A stretch of DNA of 64,000 nt. Source: Microbacterium esteraromaticum (lineage in GTDB: Bacteria; Actinomycetota; Actinomycetes; Actinomycetales; Microbacteriaceae). The stretch is taken from positions 496,001-560,000 of the forward strand of contig NZ_FUKO01000019.1 in NCBI RefSeq assembly GCF_900163815.1, read 5' to 3'. The position numbers were made by a program, and so were the translations under genes. The notes beneath the pieces were generated by a model, which was given only the letters and a program-made list of their open reading frames with translations, ran no database searches and was not told the origin of the DNA. This document shows positions 25,061 to 32,905 of the stretch, piece by piece. The number at the start of each line of letters is the position of its first letter. Position 1 is the first letter of the stretch.

Positions 25061-25100
25061 AGACCCGGGATCGGACGAGCAATCGTCCGGTCCCGGGTCT
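25061..25100 (+). terminator. Terminator after pnp
   Basis: AGACCCGGGA then CGGACGA pairs with TCGTCCG then TCCCGGGTCT around a GCAA loop, with a single interior mismatch, giving a stem of about 17 bp. Confidence 0.85.
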
Positions 25101-25238
25101 ATTCGTATCTGATGTGACTGAACCGTTATCGGAAGTTCGTGGCGCGTGCACTCGTGGCGGGCGTCCGGCCACGAAATGTCGCTTACCCTCTAAGTACGCA
25201 CCCGGGTGCGCAGGCCTTCGGATTCGCGGGGTGAGACG

Positions 25239-26264
25239 ATGAGACTTTTCGGCACAGGCACAGCCAGCGAGTCGTCGCGCGAAGAGAGTGTCACCGACGA
25301 GCATCCATCGGCGCCGATTCCCGTCGTGGGGCCCGGAGTCGGCGAGAGCATCCGCATCGCGCTCGGCGAAACCGGGCACAGCATTTTTCCGATGATGCTG
25401 GGGGCGGCCGAGTTCGGCTGGAACGTCGACCTGGAGAGCAGCCACGACATCCTCGACCGGTATCTGGAGTTCGGCGGCAACGCCATCCACACGGCCGATG
25501 GCTTCTCGGGCGGTCGCAGCGAGCACATCATCGGCCAGTGGCTGCGCTCGCGCGGGCGACGTGAGGAAGTGGTTCTCAGCGCCCGGATCGGCTCGCATGC
25601 AGACAACCCCGGGCTCGGCTCGGTGAACCTGGTGAGAGCTGTAGAAGGATCGCTCACCCGGCTCGGGGTCGAGCAGATCGACGTGCTGTATCTGGACGCG
25701 TCGCTCGATGAGGCCACCAACCTTGAGGAGACCCTCGCGACGGCCGAGTGGCTGAAGGAATCGGGCAAGATCACCGCTGTCGGCGCGTATTCGTTCGCGC
25801 CGGAGCGCTTGGTGGAGGCTCGGATCCTCGCCTCAGCCGGTTACCCGCGCATCGAGGTTCTCGACGAGCCGTACAACCTGGTGCGACGCACCGGCTTCGA
25901 GGGCGATCTGCGGTTGGTCGCCGCCGCGCAGAACCTCGCCGTCACGCCCTCGCATGCTTTGGAGCACGGCTTCCTCTCCGGCCAGCATCGCAGCAAGGCC
26001 TCTGCAGCCGGGGTCCGCGGGCAGCAGATGCGCAGTCACTTGAACCGTCGCGGCATCCGGGTGCTCGGCACTCTCGATCAGATCGCTTCGGAACTCTCGG
26101 TCCCCGTCGCGGCTGTGTCGATCGCCTGGCTGCTGGCGCAGCGCACCGTTGTCGCCCCGATCGTCAATGCCTTCGCCCCCGAGCATGTCGAAGAGCTCAT
26201 GCAGGGTGCAGGCATCTCGCTCTCTCAGGCTCAGATAGCACTGCTAGCGCGCTCCGGCGTCTGA
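25239..26264 (+). CDS. Aldo/keto reductase-like protein lacking the catalytic tetrad
   Basis: A 341-residue protein with the AKR barrel pattern (LGAAEFGWNVD..., GGRSEHIIGQWL, LTRLGVEQIDVLYLD, VPVAAVSIAWLLAQ). The four AKR catalytic residues are all changed. The DTADVY block reads HTADGF (Asp to His84, Tyr to Phe89), the TKVG lysine is Arg116 in SARIG, and the LH histidine is Asp153 in LYLDAS. The family reduces aldehydes with NADPH, but this protein probably cannot do so by the usual mechanism. A regulatory or binding role is possible. The ATG at 25239 gives a 35-residue leader before the barrel. Confidence is high for the fold and low for any enzymatic role. Confidence 0.85.
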   Translation: MRLFGTGTASESSREESVTDEHPSAPIPVVGPGVGESIRIALGETGHSIFPMMLGAAEFGWNVDLESSHDILDRYLEFGGNAIHTADGFSGGRSEHIIGQWLRSRGRREEVVLSARIGSHADNPGLGSVNLVRAVEGSLTRLGVEQIDVLYLDASLDEATNLEETLATAEWLKESGKITAVGAYSFAPERLVEARILASAGYPRIEVLDEPYNLVRRTGFEGDLRLVAAAQNLAVTPSHALEHGFLSGQHRSKASAAGVRGQQMRSHLNRRGIRVLGTLDQIASELSVPVAAVSIAWLLAQRTVVAPIVNAFAPEHVEELMQGAGISLSQAQIALLARSGV

Positions 26265-26305
26265 CTTTCGTCGTAGCATCGACGGCCGGTGTCGGAGGCG
26301 TGCCA

Positions 26306-26311
26306 TAAGCT
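26306..26311 (+). promoter_or_regulatory. Possible -10 box of phosphatase gene
   Basis: TAAGCT about 40 nt before the chosen GTG start at 26352. Confidence 0.35.
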
Positions 26312-26351
26312 GGAATGGCCCCGATTCGGTGGCGACGAAGTGAGCAGGGTT

Positions 26352-26954
26352 GTGACGCATTACATATATTTGGTCAGACATGGTGAACATCAAGATGCCG
26401 AGCACGGTGTAGATGACGGACCCCTCTCCCCGCGAGGCCAGCGACAGGCTGAGCTGATCGCCGATCGCCTTTCCGGGCTTCCGCTCGATGCGGTCTGGCA
26501 TTCGCCATTGCTGCGCGCGGCTGAGACCGCCCGTTCGGTGGCGGCACGCCTGCCCTCCGTCGACCCGGTGCCCTCGGCGCTGCTGTTCGACTGCGTGCCC
26601 AGCGGTATGAGCGAAGACACCCCTGCGGCTTATGAGTCCTTTTTCGGCTCGGTGACCGATGCCGAGATCGAGGCGGGATCTGCGCAGATGGCCGATGCGA
26701 CGGGGGAGTTCCTGCGCCGGCGCACGGGAGATGTGCACGAGGTCCTCATCACCCACAATTTCGTGATCTCCTGGTTCGTGCGCGAGGTTCTCGGCGCACC
26801 GGACTGGCGGTGGATGACCTTGAATCAGGCGCACTGCGGGCTCACGGTCATCGCCCAGAAGCAGGGTCGGCCATGGACGCTGCTGACCCACAACGATCTC
26901 GGGCACCTGCCGATGGAACTGCGCACCGGGCTTCCCGACGTTCCGACTGTCTGA
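26352..26954 (+). CDS. Histidine phosphatase family protein
   Basis: A 200-residue phosphoglycerate mutase-like phosphatase. The catalytic signature LVRHGEH has the phospho-accepting His10, and the second histidine lies in ITHNF. The GTG at 26352 gives the family-like start MTHYIYLVRHGEHQDAEHG; GTGs at 26289 and 26340 are alternatives. It is a cytosolic enzyme acting on phosphorylated small molecules or proteins, substrate unknown. It is 25 bases upstream of dapB, which has its own -10 box. Confidence 0.85.
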   Translation: MTHYIYLVRHGEHQDAEHGVDDGPLSPRGQRQAELIADRLSGLPLDAVWHSPLLRAAETARSVAARLPSVDPVPSALLFDCVPSGMSEDTPAAYESFFGSVTDAEIEAGSAQMADATGEFLRRRTGDVHEVLITHNFVISWFVREVLGAPDWRWMTLNQAHCGLTVIAQKQGRPWTLLTHNDLGHLPMELRTGLPDVPTV

Positions 26955-26966
26955 CATCGACGAATC

Positions 26967-26972
26967 TAGAAT
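26967..26972 (+). promoter_or_regulatory. -10 box of dapB (leaderless)
   Basis: TAGAAT, 7 nt before the ATG at 26980. It argues against the in-frame ATG at 26971. Confidence 0.55.
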
Positions 26973-26979
26973 GGATTCC

Positions 26980-27723
26980 ATGACCACACAGGTTGCTCTC
27001 GTCGGCGGCACAGGCAAGCTCGGCCGCATCATCCACGCGGTTATCGATGAGGTCGATGGGTTCGAGGTGCGCAACGTCCTCGGTTCCGCCAGTGAGCTCA
27101 GCGAACTCGACGGTGCAGATCTCATCATCGATGCGTCAACCCCTGCGGTGAGTCTCGATGTTGTTCGGGCAGCGATCGAGCGGGGAATCAACGTGCTCGT
27201 CGGGACGTCAGGGTGGTCGCAGGAGCGCATCGCACAGATCCGCCCGCTCGTCACTGATGAGTCAGCCGTGGTCTTCGTGCCGAACTTCGCGCTCGGCTCG
27301 GTGCTGGGCTCTGCGCTGGCTGCCGCGGCCGCACCGTTCTTCGTCTCGGCGGAGATCATCGAAGCACACCGCGACACGAAGATCGATTCGCCCAGCGGCA
27401 CGGCGGTGCGCACCGCCGAACTGATGACCGCAGCGCGAGATGACGAGGGGCCGTTCCAAGCGCCCCATGTCGATCAGCGAGCCCGCGGACAGCAGGTCGC
27501 CGGAATCCCGGTGCACTCGCTTCGTCGCCCCGGCGTCATCGCGAAGCAGGAGGTCATCCTCTCCGGCGCGGGGGAGTCGCTCTCGATCGTGCATGACACG
27601 GTCGATTCTGCCGCCGCCTACGCACCCGGCATCCGTCTCGCGCTGCCGTTCGCTCGCGATGCGCGCGCGCTCACGGTCGGCCTGGAGAACATGATCGACA
27701 TCGGGATCCGAGCTCGCTCGTGA
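26980..27723 (+). CDS. dapB: 4-hydroxy-tetrahydrodipicolinate reductase
   Basis: A 247-residue enzyme of the lysine/diaminopimelate pathway that reduces the DapA product with NAD(P)H. The nucleotide-binding motif GGTGKLG lies at the N-terminus. The substrate-binding block IEAHRDTKIDSPSGTA corresponds to the E.HH..K.D.PSGTA signature, with Arg at the second position of the HH pair. VFVPNFALGS matches the domain junction. The stop overlaps the next gene by four bases (GTGA). DapA is encoded 4 kb downstream. Confidence 0.94.
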   Translation: MTTQVALVGGTGKLGRIIHAVIDEVDGFEVRNVLGSASELSELDGADLIIDASTPAVSLDVVRAAIERGINVLVGTSGWSQERIAQIRPLVTDESAVVFVPNFALGSVLGSALAAAAAPFFVSAEIIEAHRDTKIDSPSGTAVRTAELMTAARDDEGPFQAPHVDQRARGQQVAGIPVHSLRRPGVIAKQEVILSGAGESLSIVHDTVDSAAAYAPGIRLALPFARDARALTVGLENMIDIGIRARS

Positions 27724-28163
27724 CGTCGCGCATCAGCGTCGCAGTCATGGGGGCTGCGCTCCTGCTGTACATCGCCACGGCGATCTGGCTGGCCGTGATG
27801 TTCTTCGCGGCGGGCTCTCCGGCATCCATCGGCATGGGGATTGCGCTCACCGTGATCGCGCCGATCGGCGCGTGGACGCTCGTGCGCGAACTGATGTTCG
27901 GCTTCTCCGCCGATCGGCTGGGCAAGACGCTGGATGCCGAGGGCGGCATGCCAGAGGCCCCGGCCGAGCTGACGCCTAGCGGGCGACTCCGCCGCGACGA
28001 CATCGAGCCGCTGATCGCTGAGCACACCGCCGCGGCCGAGGCGGCAGCAGACGACTGGCGGGCCCGCTACCGGCTCGGCGTCGTGCAGGATGCTGCCGGG
28101 CGCCGCAAGGACGCCCGGGCCAGCATCCGCGAGGCCATTCGGCTCGAGAAGACGACCGGCTGA
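27720..28163 (+). CDS. Small membrane protein coupled to dapB
   Basis: A 147-residue protein with two hydrophobic segments (about 8-30 and 38-58). A soluble C-terminal part follows, with a TPR-like helix pair (ADDWRARYRLGVVQDAAGRRKDARASIREAIRL). The GTG start overlaps the dapB stop. I do not recognise a named family. The topology suggests a cytosolic protein-interaction tail on a membrane anchor. Confidence 0.78.
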   Translation: MTSRISVAVMGAALLLYIATAIWLAVMFFAAGSPASIGMGIALTVIAPIGAWTLVRELMFGFSADRLGKTLDAEGGMPEAPAELTPSGRLRRDDIEPLIAEHTAAAEAAADDWRARYRLGVVQDAAGRRKDARASIREAIRLEKTTG

Positions 28164-28169
28164 GCCCGC

Positions 28170-28595
28170 TCAGGCCAGGCTGGCTTCGAGCGAGATCTCG
28201 ATGCCGGCGAGCGCCTGCGATACCGGGCAGCCGGTCTTCGCACCGTCGGCGAGCTCCTGGAACTTCTCCGGTGTCAGTCCGGGTACGGTGGCGTGCACGT
28301 TGAGATGACTGCCGGTGATGCCGGTTCCCGGCTTGAAGGTCACCGATGCGGTCGTGTTGACCAGCTCAGGAGGCGTGCCGTTCTCGGCCAGCGCATTCGA
28401 GAGCGCCATGCTGAAGCACGAGGCGTGCGCAGCTGCGATGAGCTCCTCCGGAGTGGTGGTGGTCTCGGACCCCTCGCTGCGGGACTTCCAATCGATGGGG
28501 AAGGTGCCGAGGTTCGACGTGGAGAATGCGACGGTGCCTGAACCTTCGGTCAGGGATCCGGTCCAAGTGGTGGCGGCTTCGCTGGTGACGGGCAT
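28170..28595 (-). CDS. OsmC family peroxiredoxin
   Basis: A 141-residue organic-hydroperoxide reductase of the OsmC/Ohr family. The peroxidatic cysteine is Cys60 (AAAHASCFSMAL) and the resolving cysteine is Cys123 (KTGCPVSQAL). GTFPIDWKSRSEGSETTTTPEELIAAAHASC-type order fits the OsmC branch. A very good ribosome site, GGAGGAATC, precedes the ATG at 28595. A TAGGCT box (28652-28657) could be its promoter. It detoxifies peroxides, next to thioredoxin-like genes on the same strand. Confidence 0.9.
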   Translation of the reverse strand: MPVTSEAATTWTGSLTEGSGTVAFSTSNLGTFPIDWKSRSEGSETTTTPEELIAAAHASCFSMALSNALAENGTPPELVNTTASVTFKPGTGITGSHLNVHATVPGLTPEKFQELADGAKTGCPVSQALAGIEISLEASLA

Positions 28596-28622
28596 GATTC
28601 CTCCGAGGGGTCGCATCTCGTG

Positions 28623-28648
28623 CACGCGCAGCGGGTTCGCTGCGCGTG
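28623..28648 (-). terminator. Hairpin between DUF4395 and OsmC genes
   Basis: CACGCGCAGCG (28623-28633) and CGCTGCGCGTG (28638-28648) form a perfect 11-bp stem with a 4-nt loop. It may terminate the upstream pair or lie in the osmC leader. Confidence 0.55.
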
Positions 28649-28686
28649 GCCAGCCTACCCAGGCGGTGCGCGTACCGGTACTGGGA

Positions 28687-29265
28687 TCAGGCGACACGGG
28701 TCGGGCGGCCGACAAGTCCCACCCGCTGCAGCAGCAGGAAGAGCTGACATCCGAGGCACAAGCCGAAGGCGGCGTTGAGGAAAGCGGCGAGAAACGCCGC
28801 GGCGGTGGCGATGGGGAGCGCGAGCGGCACACCGAGCAGATGCAGCAAGAGCCCCGCGGCTACGACGGCAAATCCCACACCCTGCGCGAAGCGCGGTGGA
28901 CGGGAATCCTCCAACTCGCGCGGGGCTGAAAGGCGAGGGCGAATCGTGCGGCGGAAAAGCACGCCCCACGGCTGCGTGCGTGGTGAGAGCACGCCCCACA
29001 GGAACAGCAGCGCGATGATGGCGGTGAGCAGGAATGCCGGGTCGAGGGCGCGGTGCACGGCGCTGGCAGACTGGACGGACCACGTCGTCGGGAAGAAAAG
29101 GGCGTCGCTGAGCGGTTGATAGGCGAACCAGCCGAAGGCAGCCGTCCCGGACCGTTGGGCAGACAATCCCGTGAGGCCCAGCAGCGTCGTGATCAGCAGC
29201 AGCACCGAGGTGATCCATGCAGAGAACCTCGGTCCGCGCGGGTCGATACCGGTTTCGCTCGTCAT
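28687..29265 (-). CDS. DUF4395 membrane protein
   Basis: A 192-residue protein with about four or five hydrophobic segments. The start (DPRGPRFSAWITSVLLLITTLLGL) and ending (FLNAAFGLCLGCQLFLLLQRVGL) match the DUF4395 family. The ending has a CXXC pair at the edge of a membrane segment. AGGAGG precedes the ATG. Its start overlaps the stop of the thioredoxin-like gene (ATGA). DUF4395 with thioredoxin is a recurring actinobacterial pair, so an envelope redox function is likely but unproven. Confidence 0.87.
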   Translation of the reverse strand: MTSETGIDPRGPRFSAWITSVLLLITTLLGLTGLSAQRSGTAAFGWFAYQPLSDALFFPTTWSVQSASAVHRALDPAFLLTAIIALLFLWGVLSPRTQPWGVLFRRTIRPRLSAPRELEDSRPPRFAQGVGFAVVAAGLLLHLLGVPLALPIATAAAFLAAFLNAAFGLCLGCQLFLLLQRVGLVGRPTRVA

Positions 29266-29687
29266 CGTGCCTCCTGGAGCGCGGGCAATTCGGCGAGCGC
29301 CTCTTCGACGTGGTCGCGACGCGGTGCGCCGTGGAAGCGCGCAAGAACGGTCGCATCCGCTCCGACGAGAAACGTTGTCGGAGTGGTGAGCACCTGATAT
29401 CGACGGGCGAGGTCGGGGCGGTGGGTGAGATCGACCTCGATGAGCTCGATGCGCGATCGAGTCGCCACCACGCTCCGCAGCATCCGGCGCACCTGCGGGC
29501 AGCGCGCACAGGTCTCGGTACCGAACTGAACGAGGGCCACACGACCTGGAACGACACCGAGATCGCGTACATCGACGGTGCCGCCGCCGCGTCGGCGTCG
29601 GCCATCGCGCGCCTGCCAGGTGATGCCCGCGACAGCCGCGACGATGACTAGACCGGCTGCCATGAGCAGAGCTGTGGAGAGGGGCAC
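29262..29687 (-). CDS. Membrane-anchored thioredoxin family protein
   Basis: A 141-residue protein with one N-terminal hydrophobic segment (about 3-24) and a thioredoxin domain. The redox motif is CARC (Cys60, Cys63) in FGTETCARCPQVRRML, and the cis-Pro region is LTTPTTFLV. The N-terminal anchor places the domain outside the membrane. The GTG at 29687 lies 6 nt from TATTCT; longer frames upstream lack a start signal. It is co-transcribed with the DUF4395 protein. Confidence 0.85.
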   Translation of the reverse strand: MPLSTALLMAAGLVIVAAVAGITWQARDGRRRRGGGTVDVRDLGVVPGRVALVQFGTETCARCPQVRRMLRSVVATRSRIELIEVDLTHRPDLARRYQVLTTPTTFLVGADATVLARFHGAPRRDHVEEALAELPALQEAR

Positions 29688-29693
29688 GGGTAG

Positions 29694-29699
29694 AGAATA
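29694..29699 (-). promoter_or_regulatory. -10 box of thioredoxin-like gene (leaderless)
   Basis: TATTCT on the minus strand, 6 nt before the GTG at 29687. Confidence 0.55.
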
Positions 29700-29765
29700 A
29701 GCGCGCCTCGAGGCCGAACGGGCGGATATGACGCCGGATGACGGCCGAGGGGCACTCGGCGCCGG

Positions 29766-29771
29766 TATCCT
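29766..29771 (+). promoter_or_regulatory. -10 box of thyA (leaderless)
   Basis: TATCCT, 7 nt before the ATG at 29779. Confidence 0.55.
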
Positions 29772-29778
29772 TGCTGAC

Positions 29779-30585
29779 ATGAGCGCCGTCCCCACGCCCT
29801 ACGAAGATCTGCTCCGCGATGTGCTCGAGAGCGGCACGCACAAGGATGATCGGACGGGCACCGGAACCACCAGTGTGTTCGGCCGGCAGATCCGATTCGA
29901 TCTCGCACAGGGCTTTCCGCTGATCACGACCAAGCGCGTGCACTTCAAGTCGATCGCCTACGAGCTGCTGTGGTTCCTCCGCGGTGACTCGAACGTGAGC
30001 TGGCTGCAGGAGCACGGCGTCACGATCTGGGACGAGTGGGCGGATGCTGATGGCGACCTGGGCCCGGTCTACGGCGTGCAATGGCGATCCTGGCCGACGC
30101 CGGATGGCGGCAGCATCGATCAGCTGTCACAGGTGATCGAGCAGATCAGGGCGACCCCGGATTCGCGTCGCCTCATTGTCTCAGCGTGGAATCCCGCCGA
30201 CATCCCCGATATGGCGCTGGCTCCCTGCCACGCGCTGTTCCAGTTCTACGTCGCCGACGGCAAGCTCTCATGCCAGCTCTATCAGCGCAGCGCCGACCTC
30301 TTCCTCGGCGTGCCGTTCAACATCGCCTCCTACGCGCTGCTGACGCTGATGGTGGCGCAGCAGACGGGACTCGAGCCCGGCGAGTTCATCTGGACCGGCG
30401 GCGACTGCCATATCTATGACAACCATCTCGAGCAGGTGCGCGAGCAGCTGAGCCGCGAGCCGTATCCCTACCCGACGCTGCGCATCGATGGGCAGCGCGA
30501 ATCGATCCTCGACTACCGCTATGAGGACTTCGTCGTCGAGGGATACCAGCATCATCCGGCCATCCGCGGAAAGGTGGCGGTATGA
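29779..30585 (+). CDS. thyA: Thymidylate synthase
   Basis: A 268-residue ThyA that methylates dUMP to dTMP using methylenetetrahydrofolate. The catalytic cysteine is Cys150 in [12 protein letters not shown], with DRTGTGT and [10 protein letters not shown] near the N-terminus, [21 protein letters not shown], and GDCHIYDNH. Length is typical. The stop overlaps the folA ATG, coupling it to the enzyme that regenerates tetrahydrofolate. The upstream in-frame ATG at 29728 is rejected because a leaderless -10 fits 29779. Confidence 0.97.
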   Translation: MSAVPTPYEDLLRDVLESGTHKDDRTGTGTTSVFGRQIRFDLAQGFPLITTKRVHFKSIAYELLWFLRGDSNVSWLQEHGVTIWDEWADADGDLGPVYGVQWRSWPTPDGGSIDQLSQVIEQIRATPDSRRLIVSAWNPADIPDMALAPCHALFQFYVADGKLSCQLYQRSADLFLGVPFNIASYALLTLMVAQQTGLEPGEFIWTGGDCHIYDNHLEQVREQLSREPYPYPTLRIDGQRESILDYRYEDFVVEGYQHHPAIRGKVAV

Positions 30586-31058
30586 CCTGGGTGGGCCTGA
30601 TCTGGGCCGAAGCCGCTGACGGCGTGATCGGCGCGCAGGGCGGCATGCCCTGGCATGTGCCCGAGGACCTGGCGCATTTCAAGGAGACCACGCTCGGCGT
30701 GCCGGTGATCATGGGGCGTCGCACCTGGGATTCGCTGCCCGAGCGCTTTCGCCCCCTGCCCGGACGCGAGAACGTCGTCATCACGCGCGATCAGGACTGG
30801 CATGCCGAGGGGGCCCGCCGGGCCGCGAACATCGAAGATGCGGTCCGCAGCCTCGAACGCGTCTGGGTCATCGGCGGCTCCGACATCTTCCGCCAGGTGA
30901 TCGGCCAGGCGGATCGGCTCGAGGTCACCGAACTCGACCTGGCCGTCGCGGGCGACACCTTCGCGCCGCCGAAAGATGGCTGGCGCCTCGTCGATGAAGG
31001 CGAGTGGCAGACCTCGCGCACCGGCATCCGCTACCGATTCCTGGGATTCGATCGCTGA
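30582..31058 (+). CDS. folA: Dihydrofolate reductase
   Basis: A 158-residue DHFR. Typical blocks are [27 protein letters not shown] (substrate-site Asp/Glu region), [12 protein letters not shown], and [10 protein letters not shown]. It reduces the dihydrofolate produced by ThyA. It overlaps thyA by four bases and the following SDR gene by one, so the three are probably one transcript. Confidence 0.95.
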   Translation: MTWVGLIWAEAADGVIGAQGGMPWHVPEDLAHFKETTLGVPVIMGRRTWDSLPERFRPLPGRENVVITRDQDWHAEGARRAANIEDAVRSLERVWVIGGSDIFRQVIGQADRLEVTELDLAVAGDTFAPPKDGWRLVDEGEWQTSRTGIRYRFLGFDR

Positions 31059-31819
31059 TGCCCACCGCACTCATCACCGGTGCCTCCGCCGGTCTCGGAG
31101 CCGAATTCGCTCGTCAGATCGCAGCCAAGCACGGTGACCTCGTGCTCGTCGCTCGGCGAGCGGACGCATTGGAAGAGCTCGCGGATGAACTCCGCCGCGC
31201 CCATGGGGTGGGTGTCGAAGTGCTCACCGCCGACCTGGCGGACGAGAACGATGTGCACCGGGTTGCCCAGCGCATCTCGGATTCGGCGAACCCGATCGAC
31301 CTGCTCATCAACAACGCGGGCTTCGGCCTGCCGCTGCAATTCGCCGACAACCCCATCGAAGACGAGGTGCGTCACCTGCGTGTGCACGTGGAGGCTTCGA
31401 TGCGGCTTATGCATGCAGCCCTGGGCGTGATGCGCGGGCGAGGCGGACGCATCATCAACGTGGCGTCGGTCGCCGGCTTCATCTCACGATCCACCTATTC
31501 GGCCTGCAAGTCGTGGCTGATCGGCTTCAGTCGCTGGGCGAACGGCGAATACGGCAGGGACGGCGTGAGCGTGACGGCGGTGTGTCCTGGATTCACCCAT
31601 ACGACATTCCATGCCCGGATGGGGCTCGAACCGGGCAAGGAGGGCATCCCCGCGATCATGTGGCTCGACGCCGCAGATGTGGTGCGCGAGGCACTCCGGG
31701 ACGCGGCGAAGGGCAAGGCAGTGTCTGTCCCCTCGCTGCGCTACAAGATCATCGTCGCGGTCAGTCGCCTCCTGCCCAGCTCGCTCACGGCGGGCGTGGC
31801 GCGTCGCGGACGAGTGTGA
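31058..31819 (+). CDS. Short-chain dehydrogenase/reductase
   Basis: A 253-residue SDR with cofactor motif GASAGLG (residues 8-14), LLINNAGFG, and the catalytic Ser137, Tyr147 and Lys151 (YSACK). The C-terminal basic segment with a hydrophobic stretch (IIVAVSRLLPSSLTAGVARRGRV) resembles membrane-associated SDRs of the YqjQ/DltE-like group. The substrate is unknown. It starts one base within the folA stop. Confidence 0.87.
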   Translation: MPTALITGASAGLGAEFARQIAAKHGDLVLVARRADALEELADELRRAHGVGVEVLTADLADENDVHRVAQRISDSANPIDLLINNAGFGLPLQFADNPIEDEVRHLRVHVEASMRLMHAALGVMRGRGGRIINVASVAGFISRSTYSACKSWLIGFSRWANGEYGRDGVSVTAVCPGFTHTTFHARMGLEPGKEGIPAIMWLDAADVVREALRDAAKGKAVSVPSLRYKIIVAVSRLLPSSLTAGVARRGRV

Positions 31820-31855
31820 GTCTTCATCCGAACCGTGACGGCGTCGGCGAAACGC

Positions 31856-31861
31856 TACGCT
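31856..31861 (+). promoter_or_regulatory. -10 box of dapA (leaderless)
   Basis: TACGCT, 6 nt before the ATG at 31868. A second ATG at 31871 follows GAGAGG. Confidence 0.55.
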
Positions 31862-31867
31862 GAGAGG

Positions 31868-32845
31868 ATGATGCACTCGGGCAACCCTTTCGGACAGGTT
31901 CTTGTCGCGCTGGTCACTCCGATGACCGCCGACGGCGAAGTCGATTGGCCCGCAGTCGAGAAGCACATGGACCAGGTGATCGCCGACGGCGCCGACGGCA
32001 TCGTCGTCACGGGAACCACCGGTGAGACCTCGACGCTCACCGACGATGAGAAGCTGCGGCTGGTCGAGGTCGGCAAGGACGTCTCCGCGGGCCGTGCGAA
32101 GATCATCACCGGCGGCGGATCGAATGAGACCGCGCACGCGATCGAGCTGTACAAGGCCAGCGAGAAGGCCGGTGCCGACGGCATCATGATCGTGACGCCC
32201 TATTACAACAAGCCGACGCAGGCCGGCGTTCTGACGCACTTCCGTCTCGTCGCCGATGCGACGGACCTGCCGGTCATCCTCTACGACATCCCGGGGCGCA
32301 CCGGCGTGCCGATCAAGTACGAGACGATTCTGCGCCTCGCGAAGCACCCGAACATCCTCGCTGTGAAGGACGCCAAGGGCGATTTCTCGGAGGTGAGCCG
32401 CGTTCTCAACCAGACCGACCTGATGTACTTCTCCGGCGATGACTCCAACGCGCTGCCGCACCTCGCGATCGGCGCGACCGGCATCATCGGCGTGACGGGC
32501 AACATCACCTCCGCGCCGTACCGGACGATGGTGGATGCCGTGAACCGCGGCGATCTCACCGCAGCCACTGCAGAGCACCGGCGCTTGGAGCCGCTTGTGC
32601 GCGCGACCATGACCCACGTGCCCGGCACCGTGGCGGTGAAGTACATCCTGCACGGCCTCGGCCGCATCGGCAGCCCCCGCGTGCGCCTGCCGCTGGTGGG
32701 CCCGGAGGAGTGGGAGGCCGCCCTCATCGAGGATGAGCTGTCGGTCGTATCCGGGCTGCCCGGCGCCGATTTCTCGAACTTCCGCCCTGACCGCAACGCT
32801 GCGGCCGGAGGCGCTCTGCCCAAGGTGCACGGCACCACCCGATGA
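31868..32845 (+). CDS. dapA: 4-hydroxy-tetrahydrodipicolinate synthase
   Basis: A 325-residue class I aldolase-type enzyme condensing pyruvate with aspartate semialdehyde, the first step of the diaminopimelate pathway. The Schiff-base lysine is Lys167 (LAVKDAKGD). VVTGTTGETSTLTDDEK and TPYYNKPTQAG (conserved Tyr) are present. The C-terminal 30 residues extend beyond the barrel. RNase J follows 60 bases downstream, a common actinobacterial arrangement. Confidence 0.96.
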   Translation: MMHSGNPFGQVLVALVTPMTADGEVDWPAVEKHMDQVIADGADGIVVTGTTGETSTLTDDEKLRLVEVGKDVSAGRAKIITGGGSNETAHAIELYKASEKAGADGIMIVTPYYNKPTQAGVLTHFRLVADATDLPVILYDIPGRTGVPIKYETILRLAKHPNILAVKDAKGDFSEVSRVLNQTDLMYFSGDDSNALPHLAIGATGIIGVTGNITSAPYRTMVDAVNRGDLTAATAEHRRLEPLVRATMTHVPGTVAVKYILHGLGRIGSPRVRLPLVGPEEWEAALIEDELSVVSGLPGADFSNFRPDRNAAAGGALPKVHGTTR

Positions 32846-32905
32846 TCGCCACCGCGCGCTGAATCAACACCAACGGACACGACGTGTCCGACTGAGGAGA
32901 CGTGA

